From positions 1-50,848 of the forward strand of contig NZ_BBYM01000010.1 of NCBI RefSeq assembly GCF_001570405.1: a DNA stretch of 50,848 nt, in the 5' to 3' direction. Of this stretch, positions 1 through 8,535 are shown piece after piece. The DNA comes from Microtetraspora niveoalba. GTDB lineage: Bacteria; Actinomycetota; Actinomycetes; Streptosporangiales; Streptosporangiaceae. Both the position numbers and the translations under genes were made by a program. The notes beneath the pieces were generated by a model. The model made no database searches and was not told the origin of the DNA. It saw nothing but the letters and a program-made list of their open reading frames with translations. Position 1 is the first letter of the stretch; every line of letters begins with the position of its first letter.

Positions 1-254
1 CTCAAAACCAGATCTGGGTGGAGATTGTCGCGCTGGCCTGTGAACTCCTCGCCTGGACGCAGATGCTCGCCCTACACGGCACTTCCGCTCGCCGGTATGA
101 GCCCAAACGCCTGAGGCTGCGCCTGTTCGCCGTTGCCGCCCGGCTGGTCCGTGGTGGTCGGCGCCTGCGCCTGCGCATCGCCGCGTCCTGGCCCTGGGCC
201 AGCCAACTGGTCGCAGCCATTACCCGGCTCCAGGCACTCCCGGCCCCGACCTGA
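1..254 (+). pseudogene. IS1380-family transposase, C-terminal fragment (cut by window edge)
   Basis: The open frame enters from the left edge and ends with TGA at 252-254. It reads QNQIWVEIVALACELLAW..., then an Arg-rich tail (EPKRLRLRLF, GGRRLRLRI) and a final TRLQALP, which is the usual C-terminus of IS1380-family DDE transposases. Only about 83 residues of a roughly 450-residue protein are visible, so I cannot tell whether the element is intact outside the window. The same segment recurs at 3013-3195 and 4401-4560, where it is clearly decayed. Recognition rests on recalled family sequence, not a search. Confidence 0.75.
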
Positions 255-356
255 CCAGCACAAAGCCACCCCGACGATCAGGGAAGGACACCTTGAGGGC
301 CCGTGGAACCCCGCTCACCCGGCGCGATAGCCGGGCCGCCAGGTTGACCACGGCCC
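1..356 (+). mobile_element. IS1380-family element, 3' end (copy 1)
   Basis: This covers the transposase tail plus about 100 bases of 3' flank that align with copy 2: both share GACCTGACCAG after the stop and GGGCCGCCAGGTTGACCAC near the end (copy 1 about 333-351, copy 2 about 4637-4655). Similarity stops near 356, taken as the right end. I did not identify a terminal inverted repeat because the left end is outside the window. Bases 357-600 beyond it hold no gene I can support. Confidence 0.6.
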
Positions 357-601
357 CGATTTCAAACTCCAGCCGAACCGCTCAGCCAGCCACCGGATAG
401 ACGTGAAAGATCGAGGCTAAGCCAAGTGGACCGGACCACGAGGCCGCCGGGCCCGAGGACCGGAAGCCACGCGGCAGACGCCTTATCTCTCGCCAATACC
501 GGCCACTTTCAATCTCCAGCCCTTGCGTGTACGGTAGTTCGCTCCATTGACGATCCCGAATGAAACGAAAGAGTGTCACATCCGGGCTGCGGAATACATC
601 T

Positions 602-898
602 CTAGCATCTTTCCGCAGGATCGGCCGTTCTCAGAGAACCAAAGATATGGTGAATAGCGTTTTCTTCATCATCATCTGAAACTTTGTCGGCCACGCGCGG
701 CTGCACCTTCGGCGCTTGTGTCCGATGCATCTCCGCCTGAACAAGCGCTTTCGCAGCCCCGTATCCAGGAAAGACCAGTTCCGGGTCCTGATGCGCCTCT
801 GCGTACTCAATTATTTCTCTCGCATACGCGAGGTCCCAACCTACTGGATCCCCAGTCTCGACGATACGCGGTGAGCGACGCGGCCGCTTCTGGTCCAA
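602..898 (-). CDS. hypothetical protein of the island
   Basis: An open frame of 98 codons from a TTG (896-898), open upstream to about 931 without an ATG or GTG. It encodes an acidic, helical-looking product with the segment GDPVGWDLAYAREIIEYAEA and a charged C-terminus (SDDDEENAIHH). I do not recognise the family. Base composition is less GC-rich than the core chromosome, as in other parts of this island. It may be the 3' remnant of a longer gene whose 5' part was lost, since no good start or ribosome binding site is seen. It could also be a chance frame. Confidence 0.3.
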   Translation of the reverse strand: MDQKRPRRSPRIVETGDPVGWDLAYAREIIEYAEAHQDPELVFPGYGAAKALVQAEMHRTQAPKVQPRVADKVSDDDEENAIHHIFGSLRTADPAERC

Positions 899-990
899 GA
901 TGATCTGAACCGCGCTGGAGTGTTTTGGTGATCATCCGCGTGCGTATTTGAGACGGTGGTTCCGGTATCGGTTCGAGGGAGAGGACCATC

Positions 991-1770
991 GTGGCGATCA
1001 CGGCGACAAGTGACGGTTTCAAGCTGTGGTACGAGGCGACGGGCGACGGGCCGGCAATCATCTTCCCGTCGAGGATGCGCATCGAGCACTCCGCTGTCGG
1101 TGCCGCGCTGACGGCGAGCGGATACCGGGTGGTCCGCTACAAGCCCCGACAGGTCGTCGGCCTGATGGAAGCCGAAGACGAATCCGGTGACCCGTGGAAG
1201 CCGACGAACTGGACCCGGTTCCCCACGGAAGTCGAGATCGCCGACCTGCACGCCGTGGCGGACGCGGCGGGTGTGGGCGACTTCGTGCTGGCCGGCTACT
1301 CGGGCATGGCCGCCTTGGCTGGCTTTCTCGTCGTCGCCACCGACCGGGCGGCCGGCCTCATGATCGGCGGGTTCCCCCTGCTGACGGGCAATGACTACTG
1401 GCTCGGCTGTGTCGAAGGTGCCCGCACGGCCTTCCTGCAGACCGGGCTACGGGATAAAGCGGACGAGCTTCATATGAGTGTCCTGCTCTACCGGGAGTGG
1501 GCCACCCGTGACGACACCGCGGCCTTGGCGGCTCTGAAAGGTCCGAAGATCGTCTGGTACGGCACCGTCGATGGCGAACCGGAATGCCGGATGTACGACT
1601 ACGTCGGGGGAAGCGCCATCGCCCGCCGCATCATTGGCCACTCCGAGGCATTGCGTCAGGCCGGGTTCGAGGTGATCGAGTTCGAGGGCTTGGACCACAT
1701 CGCTGGTCTGGCCACGGCGGATGTGATCGCCCCGAGGTTGTCCGCCGCCCTGGCCGCGGCGGGCTGGTAG
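991..1770 (+). CDS. alpha/beta-fold hydrolase
   Basis: A 259-residue protein with the alpha/beta-hydrolase pattern: the nucleophile elbow GYSGM with Ser104, a late Asp in YGTVDGEPE, and His236 in the LDHIAGL segment, in the order expected for a Ser-Asp-His triad. There is no signal peptide, so it is cytoplasmic. The GTG start at 991 is preceded by GAGGGAGAGG at a good distance. The substrate cannot be deduced; the family includes esterases, haloperoxidase-like enzymes and C-C hydrolases. It lies between two IS1380 remnants as possible cargo, followed after 43 bases by a broken acetyltransferase. It appears intact. Confidence 0.8.
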   Translation: MAITATSDGFKLWYEATGDGPAIIFPSRMRIEHSAVGAALTASGYRVVRYKPRQVVGLMEAEDESGDPWKPTNWTRFPTEVEIADLHAVADAAGVGDFVLAGYSGMAALAGFLVVATDRAAGLMIGGFPLLTGNDYWLGCVEGARTAFLQTGLRDKADELHMSVLLYREWATRDDTAALAALKGPKIVWYGTVDGEPECRMYDYVGGSAIARRIIGHSEALRQAGFEVIEFEGLDHIAGLATADVIAPRLSAALAAAGW

Positions 1771-1813
1771 ACGCCTGGCTGACCCGATCTCGGGGCTTGC
1801 TCACAAGTACGAC

Positions 1814-2119
1814 ATGGTCGATGGCTCGCGGGCTGAAAGCCGGCCGTGGCGGCCGATCACGCCCGGCTCGAAGGACTCGCGGCTCGTGGTGGACGACAAT
1901 GAGCAAGGGCACGTCCCGTTCTCCGTGGTGGAGCTGGACGGCGGCACGCTGGTCGGCACCGCGACGCTGTGGGGCATCGACACCCACCACCGGTCCGCGC
2001 ACATCGGGCTGGGGCTGCTGCCGTCCGCCCGCGGCAAGGGCTACGGCACCGACGTGGTCGCGGTGCTGTGCCACGATCCTGGCCGCACAGCGGCGAGAAC
2101 GCGCCCGCGTCCGGAGTGA
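1814..2119 (+). pseudogene. GNAT-family N-acetyltransferase, truncated
   Basis: The frame gives FSVVELDGGTLVGTATLWG, then GIDTHHRSAHIGLGLLP and the acetyl-CoA loop ARGKGYGTD, which is the core of a GNAT domain of the RimJ/RimL type. The usual N-terminal strand and helices before FSVVE are mostly missing. After VVAVLCH the sequence leaves the family pattern (a GF..LG.. region and a final GF motif are expected) and becomes an Arg/Pro-rich tail ending at 2119. I read it as a gene fragment truncated at both ends, consistent with decay in the island. The 310 bases after it, to 2429, show no gene I can support. Confidence 0.65.
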
Positions 2120-2429
2120 GAAAGGCATCCGCTGGGGCGGCCGGCCCCTGTCATCCGCAGCCTGACGACCGCCCAACCCGGTGATCGTTTCCGGTCACAG
2201 CACTGGTAACTGATCACGTGTTGCGACGCCCCCTCGAATGCGCCTCGGGACAGCGGGGCGTTCTTCGCGTTTCAGGACCGGATCATGCAGTTGAACTCGG
2301 CGGCCCACCACACGAGAACCCGGACCAGGCCGCGTCCTCCCACAGAAGCAAACCTAAGTCCGGAGAAGTCCTTCGGCAGCTACGTCGGGCCTTGTGGCCC
2401 GAACCTGCCGTATGCCGGTGGCACTCCTA

Positions 2430-2936
2430 TCACGGGCATGTCGAGTTGCTTTGGGCCTGGATGTGCGCGATTGCCTCATCACCCACCTTGACGTAGAGAG
2501 CTGATTTGCCTCTCCGGTCGTATGTGCGAGTGAAGCTTGGAGCCCAAAGCCTGTTGAAGTACACCTTGTAGCACCATCCGGCATCGACCCGGAAGGTGTC
2601 CCAGTCCTCCTTGCGCGGCGTGTTGTCGCCCGGGGACAGGTAGCGACTCGTCTGCGCTACGTTGTCGACTTTGCAACTGGGATAGGTCTCCGTCGAGTCG
2701 CCGGTGCTGTCGTTGTCCCGGCACCAGTTGCGGTACGCGTACACGCTGTGGGCGCTGTCGTTGACCGTTGTCGAGCACCCCACTAACGAACAGTCCGCAC
2801 CCGCAGACGCGGGAGGGCTATTAACGAGAAGCGCGCTGACACTGATCACCGTAAGCGCCGCCGCTCGGACTAGCGCCTTAGGCGTGGCGAGATTCCTTCT
2901 CCAGACGAGGCGATTGGCCTTTTTCGATTTCACCAT
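2430..2936 (-). CDS. small secreted cysteine-containing protein
   Basis: 168 residues with a basic N-terminus (MVKSKKANRLVWRRN), a hydrophobic core (ALTVISVSALLV) and a likely signal peptidase site at PPASAG/A near residue 45. The mature part of about 123 residues has seven Cys (CSLVGC, WCRD, SCK, WCYK, final TCP), suggesting disulfides after export. No catalytic motif is recognised. The start is ATG at 2934-2936; the next codon is GTG, and AAGGG lies closer to the ideal distance for that GTG, so the first Met may not be used. The 5' region is AT-rich and ends at an IS1380 remnant. Confidence 0.6.
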   Translation of the reverse strand: MVKSKKANRLVWRRNLATPKALVRAAALTVISVSALLVNSPPASAGADCSLVGCSTTVNDSAHSVYAYRNWCRDNDSTGDSTETYPSCKVDNVAQTSRYLSPGDNTPRKEDWDTFRVDAGWCYKVYFNRLWAPSFTRTYDRRGKSALYVKVGDEAIAHIQAQSNSTCP

Positions 2937-2958
2937 TTTGCCCTTCTGTGGCCTGCTG

Positions 2959-2982
2959 AAAATCTCTCAATACGGAGATTTT
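2959..2982 (-). promoter_or_regulatory. hairpin in the leader of the secreted protein gene
   Basis: AAAATCTC (2959-2966) and GAGATTTT (2975-2982) form a perfect 8-bp stem with an 8-base loop, 22 bases upstream of the ATG. Beyond it, the minus strand carries two direct AATATAC repeats in an AT-rich stretch that could supply the -10 region. This could be an operator or an RNA hairpin; the sequence alone does not decide. Confidence 0.4.
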
Positions 2983-3197
2983 GCCAAAGGCCGGTATATT
3001 GTCCGTATATTTGCTACGATTCCGCCGCCGCGCCCGTTGCGAGAACCGCATCCACTACGCGAAGGACACCGGTCTGGCCAACCTGCCGCTGCACGACCTC
3101 ACTCAAAACCAGATCTGGGTGGACATTGTCGCTATGGCTGCGAGTTACTGGCGTGGATGCAGATGCTCGCCCTGCACGGCACTTCCGCTCGCCGCTA

Positions 3198-4398
3198 GTG
3201 GCCTGTCACGCAACCTTGGCCGGGTAACTGGTCCAGCTTCTGATCGGTGAGCTGGCGGCGAAGTTCGTCTTGGGCTGGGCTCGGGCGTTGCGCCAGCGGA
3301 CGTAGGCACCGATCGCCGCGTTCTGCTCGTCATGGCTGCGGTGGTCGGTGCCGTTCAGCGCGTAATAGCGCAGCGCGGCGAACTCCGACTCGATCCAGTT
3401 CAACCAGGAACCGTAGGTCGGCAGGAACACCAGCTCAACATCATTGTCAGCAGCCCAGGCGCGGACCTGGGGATGTTTGTGCGGCGAGTAGTTGTCGGCG
3501 ATCACATACAGCTTCTCGCCGGGCCAGCGCACGCGGAGCGTCTTAAGGAAGGACAGGTATTCGCGCCAGCGCTTGCGCTTGCGCTTGCGGATCCGGTACT
3601 ACAGCCTGCCGGTGGCCAAATCGAGCGCGCGGCGATCATGTGCATGACGCCGTTGTAGCGGTTGTAGGTGGCCAGCAGCCGGGCCGGCGACCCCGCCGGG
3701 CGCCACCGCTTGCCCTTGCGAGGCATCAGGTTCAACGGCCCGAACTCATCAAGACAGATCACCCGCCCATCGGCGGGCGGGTGATCGTAGAGGTCCAGGA
3801 CACGCTGCATCTTGGCGATGAAGTGCGGGTCGGTGGAGGACTTCCATGTCGTGGTGGTCTGCCAGGTGACCCCGCCTTTGCGGAGGATCCGCCGCAGGTG
3901 CTCACGGCTGATCGCCGCCACCACCCCGCGGGTGATGAGGTGCTCGGCCAGGGTGCGCAGACTCCAGGTGGAGTGTCCGGTGATACCCCATTCGGCGGGG
4001 ACCGTCTTGGCGATCAGGCAGATGTGCTCACGCACCTGGCTACTGATCGTCGCTGGACGGCCCCCGTTCCATTTTGGGTCCAGAGCGTCGAGCCCCTTCT
4101 CGTTGAAGGCGTGGATGACATCGCGCACGTAGTCGTCGCTGACCTGCATCAACGAGGTGATGTCCGGGACGCTTTGGCCCTGGCCGGACATCATCACCAC
4201 GATCGCCCGTCGCAGCTTGACCGGGTCCTTCGCGCTCCGTGTGATCCGTTGTAGCTTGCGGCCTTCCTCCATGGTTAACGGCCGGACGAACACTTCCGGT
4301 CAGCGAGCCATGACCACCTCCAAACACTGGGAAGCAGCCAGCCTGGCGGGTTCACCGCTGGAGATCAATTACCCGTCCAAGATTCGGTGACGGGCCAC
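3198..4398 (-). mobile_element. IS630-family insertion sequence, complete ends, non-autonomous
   Basis: The element is 1201 bp, flanked by TA at 3196-3197 and 4399-4400, the target duplication typical of IS630/Tc1 elements. The ends are inverted repeats: left GTGGCCTGTCACGCAACC and right (reverse complement) GTGGCCCGTCACCGAATC, continuing with TTGG in both. In copy 1 of the interrupted IS1380 sequence the empty site reads GCCGGTATGAGCCC around 91-104, giving the pre-insertion state. The transposase is inactivated, so movement would need a transposase supplied in trans. Confidence 0.92.
3206..4293 (-). pseudogene. IS630-family DDE transposase, frameshifted and with an in-frame stop
   Basis: The 5' part (4293 down to about 3632) has an N-terminal HTH region and the first catalytic Asp in CLDEFGPLNL. 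The 3' part (3532-3206) has the second Asp in VIADNYSPHK and the Glu in SWLNWIESEFAALR. The two parts are out of frame. An extra CG in the CGCGCG tract at 3626-3631 shifts the frame. In the restored frame (ALDLATGRL-stop-YRIRKR) a TAG at 3599-3601 replaces what is normally Tyr. Two independent lesions argue against programmed frameshifting. The final TGA lies inside the terminal inverted repeat. Confidence 0.88.
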
Positions 4399-4889
4399 TA
4401 GGAGCCCAAACGCCTGCGGCTGCGCCTGTTCGCCGTCGCCGGACGACTGATTCGTGGTGGCCGACGCCTCCGCCTACGCATCGCCACACGATGGACCATG
4501 GGCGGCACAGATCATCACCGCTCTGGCGCGACTGCACACCCCGGCCCGCGCCGACCTGACCAGTACCAAACCGTCCCTACGCCCAGGAAAGGAACCCGCG
4601 GGCCCGTGGAACCCGCTCACCCGGCGCGACGGCCGGGCCGCCAGGTTGACCACAGCCCTGCTCCTCAGGGGCGATACCCACCACAGCAGCGCCGAGATCA
4701 CCGACGGCCGGACAGACGACGCTCTTGCCCCCTGATCATCTCTACGCCCAAGGCCCCGCTCACCGCGGAGCCCCTTCCTTCGTACGCATGACCTGGGCGG
4801 AAGCACTCAAGATCATGCCGTGAATATGACGTGGACAGCGGCCGGGGGCTGCTCACGATGGCATCCGGCTCCACACGGCAGAAACGATC

Positions 4890-4931
4890 AACGGCGCCTG
4901 TCCAGAGCAAATCTGCTGGTCAGACGCCGTT
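4890..4931 (-). terminator. candidate terminator downstream of tRNA-Ser
   Basis: AACGGCGCCTG (4890-4900) and CAGACGCCGTT (4921-4931) pair over 11 positions with one G-U. On the minus strand the stem is followed by GATCGTTTC, a weak T-run. It lies 15 bases past the 3' end of tRNA-Ser. Confidence 0.5.
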
Positions 4932-4945
4932 TTCGGAGGTGGGAG

Positions 4946-5033
4946 CGGAGAGCGTGGGATTCGAACCCACGAGGAGCGTCAAGCCCCTAGCGGTTTTCAA
5001 GACCGCCGCCATCGTCCACTAGGCGAGCTCTCC
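4946..5033 (-). tRNA. tRNA-Ser (anticodon TGA)
   Basis: On the minus strand the acceptor stem GGAGAGC pairs with GCTCTCC, followed by discriminator G (complement of base 4946), as expected for serine. The anticodon loop is CTTGAAA, giving anticodon TGA. A long variable arm and the T-loop GGTTCGAATCC are present. The total is 88 bases and CCA is not encoded. The gene borders the mobile-element island, but I found no duplicated tRNA 3' end to mark an attachment site. Confidence 0.96.
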
Positions 5034-5137
5034 TGGCCGGTGCCGGACGCGGGGTCGCGCAAAGGCACCGGAACATCACCATAGTCTCTCACCGCGCTCC
5101 GGGTGCCCGTGACAAAAGACGATCTTTAGGCATCACG

Positions 5138-7453
5138 TCAGATCTGGTCGGGGATCTCCGAGAACCTGCGTTCCGCTGCGGCCTGCGGGCCCGCGAAGCC
5201 GTCGCCGACGGCGGCGGCGAGCCGCAGGTACGCCTCGCGGGTCGGCTCCAGCAGCCGGTCCAGGTCGATCTCCGCGCCCTCCTCCAGGTGCGGGTCGTAC
5301 GGCACGCGGATGACGGAGCGGCAGCGGGCCGCGAAGTGGGACTCCAGCCGGTCGAGGTCGACGGCCGACTTCGAGCGCGGCCGTACGCTGCACAGCACCA
5401 CGGTGGCGGCTCGGACGAGCTCCGCGTGGTCGTGCGCCTCCAGCCAGTCGAGGGTGGCCGAGGCCGCCCTGGCGCCGTCCACCGAGGGAGAGCTGACCAG
5501 CACGAGCTGGTCGGCCAGGCCGAGGACTCCCGACATGGCCGAGTGGAGCAGGCCGGTGCCGCAGTCGGTGATGCAGATCGAGTAGAAGTTCTCCAGCACC
5601 TGCGCCACCGCCTGGTAGTCGCCCGCGCTGAACGCCTCCGAGACCGACGGGTCCCGATCGGACGCCAGGATCTCCAGGCGCGACGGCGCCTGTGAGGTGA
5701 AGGCCCGGATGTCGACGTACCGCTTGATCTGCGCCCGCTCGTTGAGGAGGTCGCGCACGGTCGCGGAGGTCTCCAGCTCGACCTTGTCCGAGAGCGTCCC
5801 GCGGTCGGGGTTGGCGTCCACCGCGATCACCCGGTCGCCGCGGATCTGGGCGAGCGTCGCCCCGAGACCGACGGTCGTGGTCGTCTTGCCCACGCCTCCC
5901 TTGAGGCTGAGCACGGCCACCCGGTGATGTCCGGTGGCGACGGGGGTGCGGGCGCGGGCGAGCAGTTCGCGCCGCCGCCGCTCGTCCGGAGCCTCTCCGG
6001 GCTTGATCCAGCCGCCGGACGCCTTGTACACGAACCGGCGCCATCCCCGCGACGGAGCGTTCCTGCGGCCCTTGAGCAGGCTGCCCGGGTCGAGGCTGTC
6101 CGCGCTCGGCCTGCCCGCCGCCTTCGCCCCCCTCGTACGCCCGGGAGCGTCGAACGACGTGACCTGCGCCGTCTGCCTGCGCCGAGGCTGGTACGGCTCC
6201 TCCGGTGTCCGGGCCTCCGGGGAGACGTCCGCCGGGCGGGGCTCGTCTCGTTGTGCGGTGTCGGCGGAGGGCGGCGGGGCCGCGGTCGGCGTGGCCGCCG
6301 AGGACGGCTCTTGCGGCGGCCCGCCGAGCGGCTGGGCGCCGGCCTCCTCCCGGTGGGAACCGACGAAGCTCTGTCCGGGCGCCAGGTCCTCGCGTAGGGA
6401 GCCCGCGAACGGCCCGGACGGCGTGTCAGCGGTGGGCTCCTCGCGCGTATAGGCGGTGAACGACGCGGTGGAGGCGAGATCCTCGCGCAGCGAACCGCCG
6501 AACGGCTGATCCCCCTGCTCCTTGGGCGACGTCTCGTCGGGGAACGTGCCGGCGAAACGCTCGGTCGCCGCGCCGATCAGGCCGCCGGAGAAGAGGGGCC
6601 CGCCGTCGGAGCTCAGGGGGTCCGATGGGCCGGGGAACCCCGCGCTGGGAAAGCCCGATCCGAGCCCCGGCGCCGGAGCGTCCGTGGACGAGGAGCCGCC
6701 GGTCCCAGAGCCGGACGTCGCGGCGGCGGAAGCGCCGGAGCCGGAGGCGCGGTCGTCGGAAGACCGGGAACCGGAGGATCCGTCCGTCTCGACGGGGACC
6801 GCCGGCTCCAGCCACCCGCGAAGGGTCTCCTCCGTCTTGGGCGCCTCCGGCCACGTCTGGGTCGGGCCGCCGAGGGGGTGGTCCTCCTCGGTTCGGAGGT
6901 CGTCCAGCCGGTGCTCTCCGGTGGAGAACCGGACCGGCTGCGTGTGGTGCTCCTTGTACGCGGTGGCCTCGCCGAGGACGCCGACGTTGAAGGAGTCGGT
7001 GTCGACGGGGGAGTCCTGGAACAGCGGACCTCGCCCGAGGCCGGGGGGCGGCGTGCCCGGAAAGCCGTGTGACACGGGCCCCTCGGCGTCCGGCTCAGCG
7101 GTCGAGGAGGGCGAGGGGGTCGAGGAGGGCGAAGAGGGCGAAGAGGGAGAGGCGGAGGAAGACGAGGCGACGGCCACGGTCGCGCCGTACGCGGGATCGG
7201 CCGCGGTGCGCAGCAGCGCCTGGGCGGCGGGCTCGGTCGGCACCGAACGCCACGGGTCCTGAGGGTACGGCGAAGGCACCTCGGGCTCAGTCGCGGGAGA
7301 GCCGGCCGGGGCGCCCGCCGAAGAGGGGGCCAGGGAGGCCGAGGTCACCGCGCTGACCGCGATGTCCACCTCGTCGGGCATCTCCTTGATCGCGTCTAGC
7401 CAGGCGAGCTGATCCTCGAGAGAGTGGGGATCCTCACGATCGTGTCTTGCCAC
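5138..7453 (-). CDS. EspI/MinD-like ATPase with long disordered N-terminus
   Basis: 771 residues. Roughly the first 510 are low complexity, rich in Ser, Pro, Gly and acidic residues, with repeated motifs (GGSLREDLA, FAGSLREDLA, FVGSHREEA). The last 260 form a SIMIBI/ParA-MinD ATPase: deviant Walker A SLKGGVGKTTTT near residue 514, the VIAVDANPDRG segment, and ITDCGTGLLHSAM as the Walker B region. This architecture is that of actinobacterial EspI-type proteins linked to type VII secretion, although no ESX genes are visible nearby. The GTG start at 7451 follows GAGGGGG. It is divergent from the quinone oxidoreductase gene. The partner system is unknown. Confidence 0.8.
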   Translation of the reverse strand: MARHDREDPHSLEDQLAWLDAIKEMPDEVDIAVSAVTSASLAPSSAGAPAGSPATEPEVPSPYPQDPWRSVPTEPAAQALLRTAADPAYGATVAVASSSSASPSSPSSPSSTPSPSSTAEPDAEGPVSHGFPGTPPPGLGRGPLFQDSPVDTDSFNVGVLGEATAYKEHHTQPVRFSTGEHRLDDLRTEEDHPLGGPTQTWPEAPKTEETLRGWLEPAVPVETDGSSGSRSSDDRASGSGASAAATSGSGTGGSSSTDAPAPGLGSGFPSAGFPGPSDPLSSDGGPLFSGGLIGAATERFAGTFPDETSPKEQGDQPFGGSLREDLASTASFTAYTREEPTADTPSGPFAGSLREDLAPGQSFVGSHREEAGAQPLGGPPQEPSSAATPTAAPPPSADTAQRDEPRPADVSPEARTPEEPYQPRRRQTAQVTSFDAPGRTRGAKAAGRPSADSLDPGSLLKGRRNAPSRGWRRFVYKASGGWIKPGEAPDERRRRELLARARTPVATGHHRVAVLSLKGGVGKTTTTVGLGATLAQIRGDRVIAVDANPDRGTLSDKVELETSATVRDLLNERAQIKRYVDIRAFTSQAPSRLEILASDRDPSVSEAFSAGDYQAVAQVLENFYSICITDCGTGLLHSAMSGVLGLADQLVLVSSPSVDGARAASATLDWLEAHDHAELVRAATVVLCSVRPRSKSAVDLDRLESHFAARCRSVIRVPYDPHLEEGAEIDLDRLLEPTREAYLRLAAAVGDGFAGPQAAAERRFSEIPDQI

Positions 7454-7566
7454 CGTGTTCCCCCTCGGGATGGGCTAAAGGGGCAGCAAACACATTGCAG
7501 ATTAGCGCCCTCTTATGCAGCGAATGCGGGCAACCGCCGAGTTCGGGGCCCCGCTAGTTTGGTCCC

Positions 7567-8520
7567 ATGCGCGCGATCGTAATTAGGGAACCGGGCGGGC
7601 CCGAGGTTTTGGACTGGCAGGAAGTGCCCGATCCGGAGCCGTCGCGGGGCGAGGTGCTCATCGACGTGGCCGCTTCCGCGGTCAACCGGGCGGACGTCCT
7701 GCAGCGCCAGGGATTCTACCCGCCGCCGAAAGGCGCGTCGGAGATCCCGGGCCTGGAGTGCGCCGGCACGGTGGTCGCGGTCGGCGCGGACGTCGAGGGC
7801 TTCCGGCCGGGCGACCAGGTCTGCGCGCTGCTGGCCGGCGGCGGGTACGCCGAGCGCGTGGCGGTCCCCTGGCAGCAGGTCATGCCCCTCCCCGAGGGGG
7901 TTTCGGCGGTGGAGGCCGCGGGGTTGCCCGAGGTCGTCTGCACCGTCTGGTCGAACGTGTTCATGACCGCCCGCCTGCGCAGGGGCGAGACCCTGCTGGT
8001 CCACGGCGGCACGAGCGGCATCGGCACGATGGCCGTACAGCTCGCCAAGGCGTTCGGCTCCCGTGTGATCGCGACAGCCGGATCGGCGGAGAAGGTACGG
8101 CGGTGCCTGGAGCTCGGCGCCGACGAGGCGCTGAACTACCACGAGGAGGACTTCTCGTCCAAGAAGGCCGACGTGATCCTCGACATCATCGGCGCCGCGT
8201 ACCTGAAGAAGAACGTGGACGCCCTGGCGGTCGGCGGCCGCCTCGTGGTGATCGGGATGCAGGGCGGCCGGGTCGGCGAGCTGGACCTCGGGAAGCTGCT
8301 CGCCAAGCGCGCGTCGGTCTCGGCGGCGGGGCTGCGCGCCCGGCCGGTGGACGAGAAGGGCGCGATCTGCGCGGGAGTCGTGCGTGATGTGTGGCCTCTG
8401 ATCGGCGCGGGCGCGATCCGGCCGGTGGTCCACGCGAAGGTGCCGATGCGGGACGCGGCCGAGGCGCACCGCCTGCTGGACTCGGGGGAGCACATCGGCA
8501 AAATCCTCCTGGTCCGGTGA
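7567..8520 (+). CDS. NAD(P)H quinone oxidoreductase, MDR family (PIG3-like)
   Basis: 317 residues with the zinc-free medium-chain dehydrogenase/reductase layout: an N-terminal GroES-like domain (AASAVNRADVLQRQG, PGLECAGTVVAVG) and a Rossmann fold with the nucleotide loop LLVHGGTSGIGTMAVQLAK. The RADVLQRQG-F-YPPPKG signature is typical of the TP53I3/PIG3 type quinone oxidoreductases. Expected reaction: NADPH-dependent one-electron reduction of quinones in the cytoplasm. The ATG at 7567 is only 12 bases after TAGTTT and has no Shine-Dalgarno sequence, so a leaderless transcript is plausible. A likely separate promoter serves the genes that follow. Confidence 0.9.
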   Translation: MRAIVIREPGGPEVLDWQEVPDPEPSRGEVLIDVAASAVNRADVLQRQGFYPPPKGASEIPGLECAGTVVAVGADVEGFRPGDQVCALLAGGGYAERVAVPWQQVMPLPEGVSAVEAAGLPEVVCTVWSNVFMTARLRRGETLLVHGGTSGIGTMAVQLAKAFGSRVIATAGSAEKVRRCLELGADEALNYHEEDFSSKKADVILDIIGAAYLKKNVDALAVGGRLVVIGMQGGRVGELDLGKLLAKRASVSAAGLRARPVDEKGAICAGVVRDVWPLIGAGAIRPVVHAKVPMRDAAEAHRLLDSGEHIGKILLVR

Positions 8521-8535
8521 GTTAGGTTTGAACGC

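Larger units (their letters stand above)
3013..4660 (+). mobile_element. IS1380-family remnant (copy 2), interrupted by an IS630 element
   Basis: The left part (3013-3195) reads LRFRRRARCENRIHYAKDTG and continues to NQIWVDIVA. A one-base deletion relative to copy 1 near 3135-3150 then shifts the frame. The right part (4401-about 4560) resumes with EPKRLRLRLFAVAG and GGRRLRLRI. Joining 3195 to 4401 restores the same order as copy 1 at about 95-100. The transposase 5' half is missing, so this is a dead relic. Shared 3' noncoding sequence continues to about 4660. From 4660 to 4889 I see no gene. Confidence 0.8.

Noticed and set aside
382-579. A 65-codon minus-strand frame (MTLFRFIRDRQWSELPYT...)
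   Set aside because: The first 30 residues look protein-like, but the rest reads into Pro/Gly/Ser-rich noise, with no homology I recognise and no ribosome site; too weak to call.
2205-2225. Second parS-like site (GATCACGTGTTG), and similar CACGTG cores near 14130 and 14220
   Set aside because: Only the 6-base centre and few flanking positions match; expected by chance.
3206-4293. Programmed frameshifting in the IS630 transposase
   Set aside because: The shift is at a CG repeat without a slippery A or T run, and an additional in-frame TAG lies downstream, so decay is simpler.
4946-5033. tRNA-Ser as the attachment site of an integrated element
   Set aside because: No integrase gene and no duplicated 3' tRNA segment found in 1-4945.
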